From positions 434,001 to 498,000 of the forward strand of contig JACKDF010000002.1 of NCBI GenBank assembly GCA_020633655.1: 64,000 bases of DNA, read 5' to 3'. The notes beneath the pieces are model-generated. The model worked only from the letters and a program-made list of their open reading frames with translations. It had not been told where the DNA came from and did no database searches. How positions within the stretch are numbered: the first letter of the stretch is position 1; each line of letters starts with the position of its first letter. The stretch comes from Deferribacteres bacterium (lineage in GTDB: Bacteria > Zhuqueibacterota > Zhuqueibacteria > Zhuqueibacterales > Geothermadaptataceae). This document shows, piece after piece, positions 55,567 through 64,000 of the stretch. Position numbers and translations under genes: made by a program.

Positions 55567-57882
55567 TTATTTTATAAATCCGTGATACAATCCCATATAA
55601 TAAGGCAGCAAATAAATGGCACCGTCACCGAGGCCATGCCCGTTTCCTCCGGCTTGCAGTGCCCAGACATCATGGTTCCAGTGGTTGTAATAGGTTTCAT
55701 CAGCAGGGATAACCTTACCATTGCTGCGATAACCTTTGCGCGCGAGGGGTCTTTCATCGTAGGCTTCATTGGATTTATGCGGGCGCAGAATATCGATTCG
55801 CTCGCTGTTGTCATGCCGCCAATCCACGCGATCGAGGGGAATACGTTTTAACGTCTCGATGGCGTCTTCATGCCAGGTGCCCGTCGGCTCGGTTGATTGG
55901 GTATCGAAAGCATCGGTATAGGTTACGTCTTTGCACACAGCTGCAGTAATAAAATTAAACAGAGGATTCATCTCCGGTTCTTCCATTTTCCAGCTGTCCC
56001 ACAGGGATATGGCAAAGCGGGAGCGGCGTTCGGGATCTTTTTCGTATTTAACCAGATGATAATAACCCATGAAAGCCATTTCGTCATCGGACTGATTGCC
56101 TGTGGCGATCCCATGCTGGTATTTCTGCCGCGAGAGGTTTTGCATATAACCGTGATTATTGATCAGATCGTCCATTACTTTACCGTATTTTTCATCTCCG
56201 GTAACGTGCCGGGCTACGGCAAGATAGGATAACATGCTAAGCGAATTCAGTCCGCGTTCGATAATCCAGTTTTTGCTGTAATTCATTTCTTTGGGACTAA
56301 AGCGAGCCCAGCGGGTGGGGGTGCCATCGACATCAACCAATTGAAAATCATGTTTGATGAGATGATCGGTCAAGGCTTTGACCTGTTCCCGCACCGCAGC
56401 TTTTTCTTCCTCGGTTTCTGCGACAAGATCATAATACAAACCATAGAGAAAATAATGTCCGTCGAGTTCATCGGAGCTGGTATCGGTTTTATAATACCAC
56501 TTTCCGTCGGCACTGCGCGGCCAGCGAGGTTCGTAGGCCTTCCACATTTTATCGCCGGTTTGCTTGTTTTTAATATCATGTTCCAGTCGGCCGTCATTGG
56601 GATTTGGGCCATCTGTTGGTAAAATAGTCCGCGCTACATAACCATGTGGCGGACTGACTTCGGCATTCTCTGTTACTTTTCGTAGAAATTCCATGGCTTT
56701 GAAAGCCTTTGTGGCTCGTTCTTTCGCCAGGGGATCTTTGGTTGCAGCATAAGCGAAACATTCACCTGCGCCGTACATGCTTGTCCACAAGCCATCGTTG
56801 TCGCTGTCATGTTTCCGGATATTGGCTTTAATGCCTGCCTCGGGTAAACCGACTTCCAGCACATATTCATAGGGCGTACGACGGTGGTAGCGGTCGATCT
56901 CATCTTCATAGAATTTTGCTTTTTCCGCCAGTGTCATCGGTTTGTGCTCGATGAAACTGAGGCCCTTGTTGGTAGCCAGCCAGGCATCGCCTTTTGTGTT
57001 CACTGCAATACTGTTGACATGATCGTCCGGTAGCCAGCGCTTACCCTGGCGATAGGCCCAGTGGTTGCCATGATACCGAATTGCACCTTTACTTGTACCG
57101 AACCACACAACACCGTTGGCACCACCGGCAGCCGGAGTGAATTTGTTGTAGGGCAAACCTTCTTTACCGGTGTAAAGTGTCCAGGATTTGTCGAACATGC
57201 CAACACCCTGAGGGGATGCAAACCACAAATGTCCTTTTCCATCCTGAAAAACAGCTTGCACATCTCTTGGCGCCCAACTGCGTGAACCGGAATGCGGGTA
57301 CAGTGCTTCTTCGGTTTTCTTCTTTAAATCAAATTTTATCAAACCTAAGTCCGTTGCAGCGACAATCTCATTTTCCCCGGCAAAATTCAACTGCCGAATA
57401 GCATGGTTTCCGAGGGCGATTTGTTTAGGTTTCTTTTTGTAATCGAGAAGATAGAGACCGGTGGTGTTCCCGAGGTAAATTTTATCTTCAGCAGCCAATA
57501 CCACGCATTGAGAAAAATCTGCGGGTAATGCGATCTCTTTCACCGTATTCTGATTTTCGATAATAGCAATAAAACTTCCTGCGGCAGGGGAGGCGAGTAC
57601 GACCAGTTGGTGTCCGTTAAACACGATTTGCCTCACTGGCACATTGATGAGTTGTTCGATGGGCCGCCAGGCGTTGTTTACAAAGTAAACCAAACCTTTT
57701 TCCGTACCGGCATAAACAACCCCTTCCTGACTTATTGCAACAGAATACACCACATCCGATGGCAGGCCGTCTTTGATCTGGTAAAATGTACGGACTTCCT
57801 GTGGATAAGTACCCACTTCTACAGCATTCTTTCCAAAACAAGCTGATGCGGCTAACAAAAAAAGTGCAACCAAATTTTTCAT
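55567..57882 (-). CDS. Exported propeller plus alpha/alpha-barrel fusion, glycosidase-like
   Basis: 771 residues with a signal peptide (ends ACFGK). Residues about 25-315 are Reg_prop-type blades: TFYQIKDGLPSDVVYSVAIS, DVQAVFQDGKGHLWFASPQG, LYTGKEGLPYNKF, VVWFGTSKGAIRYHG and DAWLATNKGLSFI. This is the sensor propeller usually seen in hybrid two-component kinases, but no kinase follows. Residues about 335-771 are helical with aromatic and acidic clusters (DSDNDGLWTSMYGAGECFAY, DTSSDELDGHYFLYGLYYD, NQSDDEMAFMGYYHL), resembling (alpha/alpha) toroid hydrolases or lyases. Enzymatic assignment is inference. Confidence 0.65.
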   Translation of the reverse strand: MKNLVALFLLAASACFGKNAVEVGTYPQEVRTFYQIKDGLPSDVVYSVAISQEGVVYAGTEKGLVYFVNNAWRPIEQLINVPVRQIVFNGHQLVVLASPAAGSFIAIIENQNTVKEIALPADFSQCVVLAAEDKIYLGNTTGLYLLDYKKKPKQIALGNHAIRQLNFAGENEIVAATDLGLIKFDLKKKTEEALYPHSGSRSWAPRDVQAVFQDGKGHLWFASPQGVGMFDKSWTLYTGKEGLPYNKFTPAAGGANGVVWFGTSKGAIRYHGNHWAYRQGKRWLPDDHVNSIAVNTKGDAWLATNKGLSFIEHKPMTLAEKAKFYEDEIDRYHRRTPYEYVLEVGLPEAGIKANIRKHDSDNDGLWTSMYGAGECFAYAATKDPLAKERATKAFKAMEFLRKVTENAEVSPPHGYVARTILPTDGPNPNDGRLEHDIKNKQTGDKMWKAYEPRWPRSADGKWYYKTDTSSDELDGHYFLYGLYYDLVAETEEEKAAVREQVKALTDHLIKHDFQLVDVDGTPTRWARFSPKEMNYSKNWIIERGLNSLSMLSYLAVARHVTGDEKYGKVMDDLINNHGYMQNLSRQKYQHGIATGNQSDDEMAFMGYYHLVKYEKDPERRSRFAISLWDSWKMEEPEMNPLFNFITAAVCKDVTYTDAFDTQSTEPTGTWHEDAIETLKRIPLDRVDWRHDNSERIDILRPHKSNEAYDERPLARKGYRSNGKVIPADETYYNHWNHDVWALQAGGNGHGLGDGAIYLLPYYMGLYHGFIK

Positions 57883-57910
57883 ATTATAAATCCTATTCTA
57901 TTTGATGTCG

Positions 57911-57990
57911 CCTGTTTTATTCATGAACAGCAGTATTGTGCAGGGGATAATCTGCCAACTGCTTACTTTGAGCATTGCATCAAGAAAACA
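57911..57990 (+). repeat. Dispersed repeat, family 4, copy II
   Basis: CCTGTTTTATTCATGAACAG, then GGGGATAATCTGCC and GCTTACTTTGAGCATTGCAT, aligning with 31834-31918. TATTCATGAACAGCAGT at the left is inverted against ACTGCTGTTTCATGAATA (58007-58024), which is the 3' end of the cytochrome b gene. Confidence 0.55.
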
Positions 57991-58005
57991 TCCTCAAAAG
58001 ATTGA

Positions 58006-58593
58006 TCACTGCTGTTTCATGAATAATTGTATGACAAAATATGCATGCACAACCGCTGCAACAACCAAAGCAACGGCAGCATATTTATGGACTGCAAGCA
58101 AAATGAGTTGAAGCTGTGTACCTGCGAGAGGAAACATACTCAAACCAATGGATAATATCGACACACATGCGAGTACCAGGATTGTCCAGAAACACATTTT
58201 TAATCGCTTGTGCCGGGAACTCTCACCATCCTTTGGTTTTTGCTTCTCCACCCAGAAAAGAACAAAAATGAGCAATGCAGCGGCAAAAAATGGGGCTATA
58301 GTCAAATGCAGGAGCAATAACAATCCGGACATTGGTTTAAGCAAAAATACAGGTTGAAAAAAACCGGTAATGGCGAGAAGAAGCAGAAAATCCAGCGCAA
58401 AAAAGTAACTTAAATAGCGCAGGGAAGAGGGGGATAACCAACCATGCTCATGGGCGACGGCGCGTTTTCTGCGGTAGTGCTGACGCCACCATTTTAGTGT
58501 ATCGCCGGCGCCACGCCCGGCTGCCTGCAAACTGGTAAAAAGCCAAACGAAAGCGATGATGAATACTGTTAGTGAGATGATTGAGAATATCAC
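58006..58593 (-). CDS. Membrane cytochrome b-like protein
   Basis: 195 residues with about five transmembrane helices. In-membrane or interfacial histidines at LLLHLTIAPFFAAALL, AVHKYAAVALVVAAVVHAYF and others could be haem b ligands, giving a b561-like quinol-oxidising subunit. It starts 3 bp after the multihaem cytochrome c stop, so the two are surely one unit. No family name can be fixed; the reading as electron-transfer partner rests on context. Confidence 0.55.
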   Translation of the reverse strand: MIFSIISLTVFIIAFVWLFTSLQAAGRGAGDTLKWWRQHYRRKRAVAHEHGWLSPSSLRYLSYFFALDFLLLLAITGFFQPVFLLKPMSGLLLLLHLTIAPFFAAALLIFVLFWVEKQKPKDGESSRHKRLKMCFWTILVLACVSILSIGLSMFPLAGTQLQLILLAVHKYAAVALVVAAVVHAYFVIQLFMKQQ

Positions 58594-58596
58594 GAT

Positions 58597-60462
58597 TTAT
58601 CCTTTATCCAGAGATTGTTTGCTTGCTAAATTTTGTGTGAGAGTTGCCAAACCTTTGAACGCATACAACGCGAGAACCGCAACGAGAAGTAATGCCACGA
58701 TGGCTAAGATCAGTTTTAATACTGGTCGAAAATAAAAAGCTAAAGCGAAAAGCTTTGTTTGCCAGTGGGACGCTCCACGAAATACTGTCATCGATTCAAC
58801 TCTGCCCTGGGCGGAAAGAACTGGTGTAGGCGGAGAGACGCTTGCAAAAGCAAAGGGTGAGTTATAGGCGTGGCAGTCGTTACATCCTGCAATTCCCAAC
58901 GATTGCCGGGCGGGGCGAACATCATGGGCAAGTGCCCAGGTGTAGGGTTTGCCTGCGGAATGTGGTTGTGCGACCACCTCGCTGTCGTTTTTTGCCGTAA
59001 ATAAAAGACCGCCGCTTATGTAACCCACCTGCTGTAAAGTCGTGTCCTGCTGCGCTAGTGAATCGAGTATGGTGGCTAGCAGGGAATCGGAAAGCTGTGG
59101 CCAATCACCACTGTGAAGCGTATCCCTGTATGTGGATTTTTGCAGCACAATAGTGCGGATATTTTCCACTGGCAGAATATGAATACTGTCGTCACGCACA
59201 TCGACCCAATAGGACGGCCACATGATCTTATGGGGGGCAATTTTTCCGTCATGACCGGGCAAAAAGATGGGCGCCTGCACGTGGGGCATCGCGGTTGCGC
59301 TTTTATTTACCCCAACAGTTCCCAGTTTATGGGAAATGGAAGTTTTGATATCCGCCGATTCATTCCCGAGAACAGGACCGGAGTGACATGCGGTGCAGCT
59401 CAGTTTTTCGAAATGCACAGGCGGCAACCCGGCGTGCTGTGGTTTTGGCGCACCCATGCGGCCTGCTACAGATTCTGCATCATCACCAAGATGGCAACCG
59501 GCGCATGTAAGGGAAACGATGCCGTTTTTTTCGCCTTCATAACCACGCGTAATTTTATGATTGAGTCCATTGCGGTGGCAGTCAACACAGCTCATACCCG
59601 CTGCTATATGTACATCATCATCTCCATGCCAGCGTTCAGCGTTCTCTCCAACAACCGCAGTGGAGTGGCATGCGTAACACTTCTCATTCGGTACTTTTCG
59701 TTTAACTTGAAAGAGCACTTCTCCCCTGCGATTAAACGGGGTTTCTTCATAAAAAACCATTGGAACCGGATCATTGGGTGATGGGGCATCGAATGTGCCA
59801 TAGAGATCATAGTTGTCTGGCATTTTTGCTGCGGAACCTTCCATTTGGCCGATGCCACTTGCGGCAGTTGCAGCCCACCGGTAGTTCTGCTTTTTCATTT
59901 GGGTTACATATTCCGCAGGATTATAGGCTGGATTGGTTTCGTGGCAGGCAAGGCAGTTGATTTCCTGTTTTCCGGCGACATTCCAGCGAAAATAATTGTC
60001 CAGACTATGCACCGAGTCCGCTTCACCGAGTGCACCGCCGGGATAAAACCCACCAAAGTCTTTTACGAACTGAAAAGGTGTCATGCCAATTTCCTGCGGA
60101 TGCACTGTCCCTGGCCAAGCACGCCATGAGAGGGGAATTTGGGTTGCACTGAATTGATCCGAAAAAATCCAGGGTGCACCTGCGCGACCTGAATCATTTG
60201 AACCGAATCCACTTTCAAAATGCCAGCCCTGGCTGATGGTATCATAACTGTGGCATTCTCTGCCGCAGGTTTCCCGTAGAGAAAATGGCATGCTGCGTTC
60301 ATGGTACGGCTTGACGACGTCGCCATTTTCATCAAACAGCTTGATGCGGTGTACAGGGAGGCTGCGGTTTCCATCCGCTTTATCACCAATTTTTTCAGTT
60401 TGGGCGGCGAGGGTCCATGCACACATCAAAAGCAGCAGAAGTATCGAGTTTGTTGTTCTCAT
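58597..60462 (-). CDS. Membrane-anchored multihaem cytochrome c, six CxxCH plus one CX3CH site
   Basis: 621 residues from the ATG at 60462 (MRTTNSIL...), chosen because upstream in-frame codons overlap the neighbour. Signal peptide to about residue 20. Haem sites: an unusual CGRECH at 66-71 (three residues between the cysteines), then CLACH 170-174, CYACH 262-266, CVDCH 292-296, CAGCH 320-324, CTACH 356-360, CNDCH 527-531. WALAHDVRPARQSLG precedes the last site. One C-terminal helix (about 585-610) anchors it. Paired with the cytochrome b-like gene and downstream of the Gfo/Idh gene. Likely passes electrons between periplasm and quinone pool. Confidence 0.8.
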   Translation of the reverse strand: MRTTNSILLLLLMCAWTLAAQTEKIGDKADGNRSLPVHRIKLFDENGDVVKPYHERSMPFSLRETCGRECHSYDTISQGWHFESGFGSNDSGRAGAPWIFSDQFSATQIPLSWRAWPGTVHPQEIGMTPFQFVKDFGGFYPGGALGEADSVHSLDNYFRWNVAGKQEINCLACHETNPAYNPAEYVTQMKKQNYRWAATAASGIGQMEGSAAKMPDNYDLYGTFDAPSPNDPVPMVFYEETPFNRRGEVLFQVKRKVPNEKCYACHSTAVVGENAERWHGDDDVHIAAGMSCVDCHRNGLNHKITRGYEGEKNGIVSLTCAGCHLGDDAESVAGRMGAPKPQHAGLPPVHFEKLSCTACHSGPVLGNESADIKTSISHKLGTVGVNKSATAMPHVQAPIFLPGHDGKIAPHKIMWPSYWVDVRDDSIHILPVENIRTIVLQKSTYRDTLHSGDWPQLSDSLLATILDSLAQQDTTLQQVGYISGGLLFTAKNDSEVVAQPHSAGKPYTWALAHDVRPARQSLGIAGCNDCHAYNSPFAFASVSPPTPVLSAQGRVESMTVFRGASHWQTKLFALAFYFRPVLKLILAIVALLLVAVLALYAFKGLATLTQNLASKQSLDKG

Positions 60463-60490
60463 CTTGTTCGTTTTCTTTCTTCGCACGTAC

Positions 60491-61864
60491 TTATACCTTA
60501 AATTCATTATCACCAAAATGCAACCGTCGCTGTGCTTCCACCGCTTCGTTCACTTTGAGAACCATGACCGCAGTTTCATAACCGACCTCTGCCGGGCAAT
60601 TGAGTTCTTCTTCACCTCGTATTGCATTGAAAAAATTACGCAAGTGCGGCTGATGGTAAGGGTCGTTGAATTCTACCGGAATTTCGTGAACCGGCGGTGC
60701 GAGTGTCTCGCGAACATCGAGCACGACGTCGGTATTTTTCGGTTTCTTCTCTTCCGGCGCATGGATGTAGCCTTTTTCTACCCACTGATCCCACAATGGT
60801 GCGTTTTGCTGGCGATAGACGCCACCACGTGCAGCACTCTCGGAAATGATCAGCGCACCTTCATCACCAAGGAAAGCCTCGAAATAGCCTTCATTGTTGT
60901 TGGTGGTGATGGTCTGGTATGTGGCACGGACAATATTCCCTTGTTTTGTTTTGAACTCAAACATGGTCTGAACTGTATCGTACCATTCGTGGGTGTCTTT
61001 TTCGTAGTAATCCGTACCACCACTGGCCATAACAGAGATGGGCTCCGCTTCGAGGAACCAGGCATAAATATCCAGCTGGTGCGAACCTAAATCGACAATT
61101 GGCCCACCACCCATGCCTTTGTACCAGCGCCAGTTACGGAACTGGTGCATGTTTTTAAAACCAAATTGTTTCAGGCGTTCCTGCGGTATGGCTTGCTTTT
61201 CCGGCCAGCCGTTGTCAGGTTGCACGGAACGATTCCATTGGCCATTTATCGTCGTGATACGACCAAGGAGATTAGCCTCCTTGATCAGCTTTTCATAGCA
61301 GTGAATATAACGGGGATTGCTGCGGCGCTGGTGCCCGATCTGTAATAATTTGCCGGTGCGTTTTTGCGTTTGCACCATTTTACGCGCATTTTCGAGGGTG
61401 TTGGACATTTCTTTTTCACAGTAGACATGCAGGCCCGCTTCCATTGCGGCGATGGCGTGTTCCGCATGGCGAAAATCGGGTGTCGCAATGATGACGCCGT
61501 GCAGATCTTTTTCTTTATCAAGCATTTCACGGTAATCGATATATTTATTGGGATTATGGCCATAAGCCATTAACAGGCGGTAAACACGTGTCTGGTTGTA
61601 TTCTTCCCAAATATCGCACACCGCAGAGATGCGAACATCCTCAATGCCTTTGAGCAGGGCGTTTATCAAAACCTGACCTTGCGCGCCACAACCAATAATT
61701 CCGATGTTCAGCGTATTCGGACCCCAAACCTTCTGCTGGCGCCCACGAGATTGTGCCCTTACGAAGGGTGAGGCGATAACCAATCCCGCCCCTGCAATCG
61801 CTGTGGATTTAATGAATTCTCTGCGAGGCATACCTTTACTTAAATCTGCTTTTTTTTCGCTCAT
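60491..61864 (-). CDS. Tat-exported Gfo/Idh/MocA family oxidoreductase
   Basis: 457 residues. Twin-arginine signal RREFIKSTAIAGAGLVIASP (15-34). Rossmann fold NIGIIGCGAQGQVLINALL; VYCEKEMSNTLENARKMVQ with the conserved EKE (usually EKP); DLGSHQLDIYAWFL is the catalytic D-x-x-x-H region. A bound NAD(P) exported with the folded protein is the family rule. Substrate is probably a sugar or glycoside. Upstream of the multihaem cytochrome on the same strand by 28 bp. Confidence 0.9.
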   Translation of the reverse strand: MSEKKADLSKGMPRREFIKSTAIAGAGLVIASPFVRAQSRGRQQKVWGPNTLNIGIIGCGAQGQVLINALLKGIEDVRISAVCDIWEEYNQTRVYRLLMAYGHNPNKYIDYREMLDKEKDLHGVIIATPDFRHAEHAIAAMEAGLHVYCEKEMSNTLENARKMVQTQKRTGKLLQIGHQRRSNPRYIHCYEKLIKEANLLGRITTINGQWNRSVQPDNGWPEKQAIPQERLKQFGFKNMHQFRNWRWYKGMGGGPIVDLGSHQLDIYAWFLEAEPISVMASGGTDYYEKDTHEWYDTVQTMFEFKTKQGNIVRATYQTITTNNNEGYFEAFLGDEGALIISESAARGGVYRQQNAPLWDQWVEKGYIHAPEEKKPKNTDVVLDVRETLAPPVHEIPVEFNDPYHQPHLRNFFNAIRGEEELNCPAEVGYETAVMVLKVNEAVEAQRRLHFGDNEFKV

Positions 61865-62000
61865 GTGTTCATTCCATTAGAGTAAAATAGTACTGAGAAA
61901 ATAGGACAGCTGTGTGCTGATGAATCAATCCAATATAGAAAAACGAAGTGAATAAAAATGTATTTTAATTGTCACTAAATGTCAGATTCTAAGCAACCTT

Positions 62001-62021
62001 GACAGGGTTCTGAACCCTGTC
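62001..62021. other. Perfect palindrome GACAGGGTTCTGAACCCTGTC
   Basis: Ten-bp arms GACAGGGTTC and GAACCCTGTC with a single central base, abutting the left end of the family 1 repeat. No T-run follows. May be part of the element or a cruciform site. Confidence 0.6.
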
Positions 62022-62165
62022 GAGACTGTTCAAAAACATACAAATTCGGTCCCTGAGCTTGTCGAAGGGCCCGAATTTGAGTGTGGAACCGAGCGTTTCG
62101 ACACTTCGACTTTTCTCAGGGCAGGCAGGCTCAACGTCTGGTTTATCCCTTTTTCGACAGTCTCG
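62020..62165 (+). repeat. MITE-like repeat, family 1, copy 3 (best preserved)
   Basis: The ends CGAGACTGTTCAAAAA (62020-62035) and TTTTTCGACAGTCTCG (62150-62165) are inverted repeats with two mismatches in 16. Interior modules: AAATTCGGTCC/GGCCCGAATTT and GAACCGAGCGTTTCG with CAACGTCTGGTTT. The string CCTGAGCTTGTCGAAGG is a common extragenic palindrome module in many bacterial genomes. Confidence 0.8.
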
Positions 62166-62183
62166 TCAGGGTTTGCGTATTTA

Positions 62184-64000
62184 TTAAAACTCCCGGATTC
62201 GAATGTTGCGATACTGCACAGGTGCGCCGTGGTTCTGGAATCCGATGTATCCTCCCCGCCGTTTTATGCCGGGACTTTTCGCTGTCTTTTCCATATGCTC
62301 AATGAGATTCGAATCGACAATCTGCTCACCGTTGAGTATAACTTGAACTTTTGGACCCGTGCATGTGATCTGCATTTTCTGCCATTCACCGGCTTTTTTT
62401 GTTACCCGCTTTGCAGGTGCTTGCACGGCGTAGATACTGCCCGTGTATTGCCATGGTTGTAAAGTCGCATATTTTTCGGCGTAATCATCCAGAACCTGAA
62501 TTTCCATTCCTGTGTATGCTGGATCGCCCTCGTGTGGTGCGCGTATAAAGACACCGCTGTTACCACCATCGGGCACATTGAATTCAAGCTCTAAAGAAAA
62601 ATCACTGTATTCTTTTTCTGTTGAAATCCAGCCACCACCGTGTCCGCCAGTGCTCAGGATACCGTCTTCCGCTTTCCAGGAGTTCGATGAGTTGCTGATA
62701 ACCTGCCAACCACTGAGGTCCCGCCCATTAAAAAGTTCGACCACGTTCGTATCGATTGTTGAGGGCAGTTCACGAATGTAGATATTACGGAAAGCAAGCG
62801 GGCTGTGATGTGCCTGCAGTTCAATCGAACCGACAGGGTAGAGTTTCTTGTCGCGTTCCCAATAGTTTTCCAAAACGACGTCATCGACGACCAGCACGTC
62901 ATTCAGATACACAATGCAGTGATCATCAACCAAAGTAATTCGAAAAGAATTCCACTCTCCAATTGGCCGGTCGGCGAGCTGCAAAGGTTTGTCGGGGTTC
63001 TTTTTGTTGTTGAATAATCCGCCGGAACCGACACCTTTATTAAACGCCGGATCCCAAATTTGCACCTGTGGAACACCACGCAGGTAAATTCCCGAATCAC
63101 CGTCTTTCCAGATTTTCCATTCCAGATGCAGTTCATAATTTTCATAGTCCTGGGCGGTGCAAAGGCTCTGACCAAAGCCATCGAAAAATATCTGACCTTT
63201 TTCGACTTTCCAATGGGCCTGCATATTCGAATCAGCATGCACTTGGGCTGCTGCATATTCCGCGTCTGACATCTTTTGCCTTTGCACCGGGTCAGCCGCC
63301 AGGCCACGCCATCCTGTTAGGTCTTCACCATTAAATAATGCGGTGAATCCCTGGGGAGGCCGACTTTCATGCTCAAAACTGTTCTCAACGACTCCCATAT
63401 TTTCATCCTCAACAGCGTTTTTAAGCACGGCGCGTACAACCCTGGCAACGGGCTCGTTCTCGCGCCATTGCCGTTCATCGACTGTTATTTGAATGGCGGC
63501 AACAGCCGCATCGACTTGCAAGGAATCCTGTTTCAAGTAGGGAAGCACCAATTGTAGCGCATCTTCCGATTGTATTTGTGCTGCAGAACCAATGAAAAGC
63601 CGCTTATCCTCAATCGATCGACTCGCAGCAAGGGCTCTTTCGATGTACAAAATTTTGGCATTGTCGATGTATCCTGATTCATCGATCAAACGTTTGATTG
63701 CGCGCATGCTGAGCACATGCCACGTCGGATTGTCGGTTTCCTTTGCTATTGGCAGCAAAGCCTCGAGCGCATTTGCATTAGCCCAATCGAAAAGAGCACG
63801 GTGAGCCGCTTCCGAGAGCACCCGATTTTCTGTATTGGCTAACTCTGCAACAGGGTCTACGGCACTTTTTGCACCGATTCGTGAAAGGAATTGCAAATGG
63901 AATTTCACCTTATCAGCATTGGTTTTGTCCTGTAGCTTCGCCAAACTTTCAGCAACGAGCACCTCTGTTTGCGCTGAACGCTCTGCAATCGCTGCGATTG
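62184..64000 (-). CDS. HEAT-repeat plus double DUF1080 (3-keto-glycoside hydrolase-like) protein, 5' end beyond window
   Basis: The frame is open to the window edge (a GTG at 63962 is only an internal codon), so the N-terminus is missing. Visible part: HEAT-like helices (ALEALLPIAKETDNPTWHVL), then two DUF1080 jelly rolls. Domain 1: FTALFNGEDLTGWRGLAADP...YENYELHLEWKIWKDGDSG. Domain 2: VVELFNGRDLSGWQVIS...GNSGVFIRAPHEGDPAYTGM, ending FQNHGAPVQYRNIRIREF. Family members include 3-keto-disaccharide hydrolases. Same strand as the Gfo/Idh oxidoreductase and likely functionally linked, though a family 1 element lies between. Confidence 0.85.
   Translation of the reverse strand, partial: IAAIAERSAQTEVLVAESLAKLQDKTNADKVKFHLQFLSRIGAKSAVDPVAELANTENRVLSEAAHRALFDWANANALEALLPIAKETDNPTWHVLSMRAIKRLIDESGYIDNAKILYIERALAASRSIEDKRLFIGSAAQIQSEDALQLVLPYLKQDSLQVDAAVAAIQITVDERQWRENEPVARVVRAVLKNAVEDENMGVVENSFEHESRPPQGFTALFNGEDLTGWRGLAADPVQRQKMSDAEYAAAQVHADSNMQAHWKVEKGQIFFDGFGQSLCTAQDYENYELHLEWKIWKDGDSGIYLRGVPQVQIWDPAFNKGVGSGGLFNNKKNPDKPLQLADRPIGEWNSFRITLVDDHCIVYLNDVLVVDDVVLENYWERDKKLYPVGSIELQAHHSPLAFRNIYIRELPSTIDTNVVELFNGRDLSGWQVISNSSNSWKAEDGILSTGGHGGGWISTEKEYSDFSLELEFNVPDGGNSGVFIRAPHEGDPAYTGMEIQVLDDYAEKYATLQPWQYTGSIYAVQAPAKRVTKKAGEWQKMQITCTGPKVQVILNGEQIVDSNLIEHMEKTAKSPGIKRRGGYIGFQNHGAPVQYRNIRIREF

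Overview
The window looks like a chromosomal segment from a Gram-negative bacterium of the FCB/Calditrichota-like group (Calditrichota, KSB1, Ignavibacteria or a close relative). This is an inference. It rests on an alternative complex III operon (actA-F), a DUF3078-type outer-membrane barrel, a PorV/PorQ-like barrel, a secreted protein ending in a type IX secretion sorting domain with the YPNPFNPTT signature, a Bacteroidota-style ParE/ParC pair and many lipoproteins. No rRNA, tRNA or CRISPR array was found. The species cannot be fixed from the sequence alone.

Layout. 1-5.6 kb (minus strand): a truncated exported M23-type peptidase/FN3 protein, a beta-propeller protein, then a marR - MFS transporter - HELSH membrane protease operon. 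6.0-9.2 kb (plus): a DUF3078 barrel and tex. 9.2-11.5 kb: a gene-poor stretch with hairpins and an orphan terminator, then an anchored protein with a 3D-like domain. 11.8-14.2 kb: an ISL3-family element with perfect 8-bp target duplications. It has itself been hit by an IS630-family element, which removed the first codons of the ISL3 transposase. 15.0-22.5 kb: actABCDEF, closed by a strong bidirectional terminator. 22.6-28.3 kb: a DinB-like protein, parE and parC. 28.5-31.7 kb: an orphan ExbD/TolR-like protein, a DJ-1/YajL-like protein, and a membrane protein overlapping a THEP1-like NTPase. 31.9-35.0 kb (minus): a three-gene envelope operon (FN3 lipoprotein, repeat-plus-barrel protein, PorV-like barrel). 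36-38 kb: a T9SS cargo protein and a lipoprotein with an internal duplication. 38.2-44.4 kb: a tetR - tolC - adaptor - RND pump operon in which two copies of the same palindrome mark both promoters. 44.5-50.7 kb: small metabolic genes. 50.7-64 kb (minus): an envelope carbohydrate and redox region holding a ChbG-like deacetylase, GH31, VOC, a four-helix bundle protein, GDPD, a propeller/glycosidase-like fusion, cytochrome b, a seven-haem-site cytochrome c, a Tat-exported Gfo/Idh/MocA oxidoreductase and a HEAT plus double DUF1080 protein that runs off the edge.

How the genes work together. Complex III (quinol to cytochrome c) is the respiratory core. The right-hand region pairs an exported sugar oxidoreductase and a protein with 3-keto-glycoside hydrolase-type domains with a membrane cytochrome pair. 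This suggests extracytoplasmic sugar oxidation wired to the quinone pool, and it is the best candidate here for an undescribed system. The intergenic gaps carry at least five families of small hairpin repeats, one of them MITE-like with about 16-bp terminal inverted repeats.
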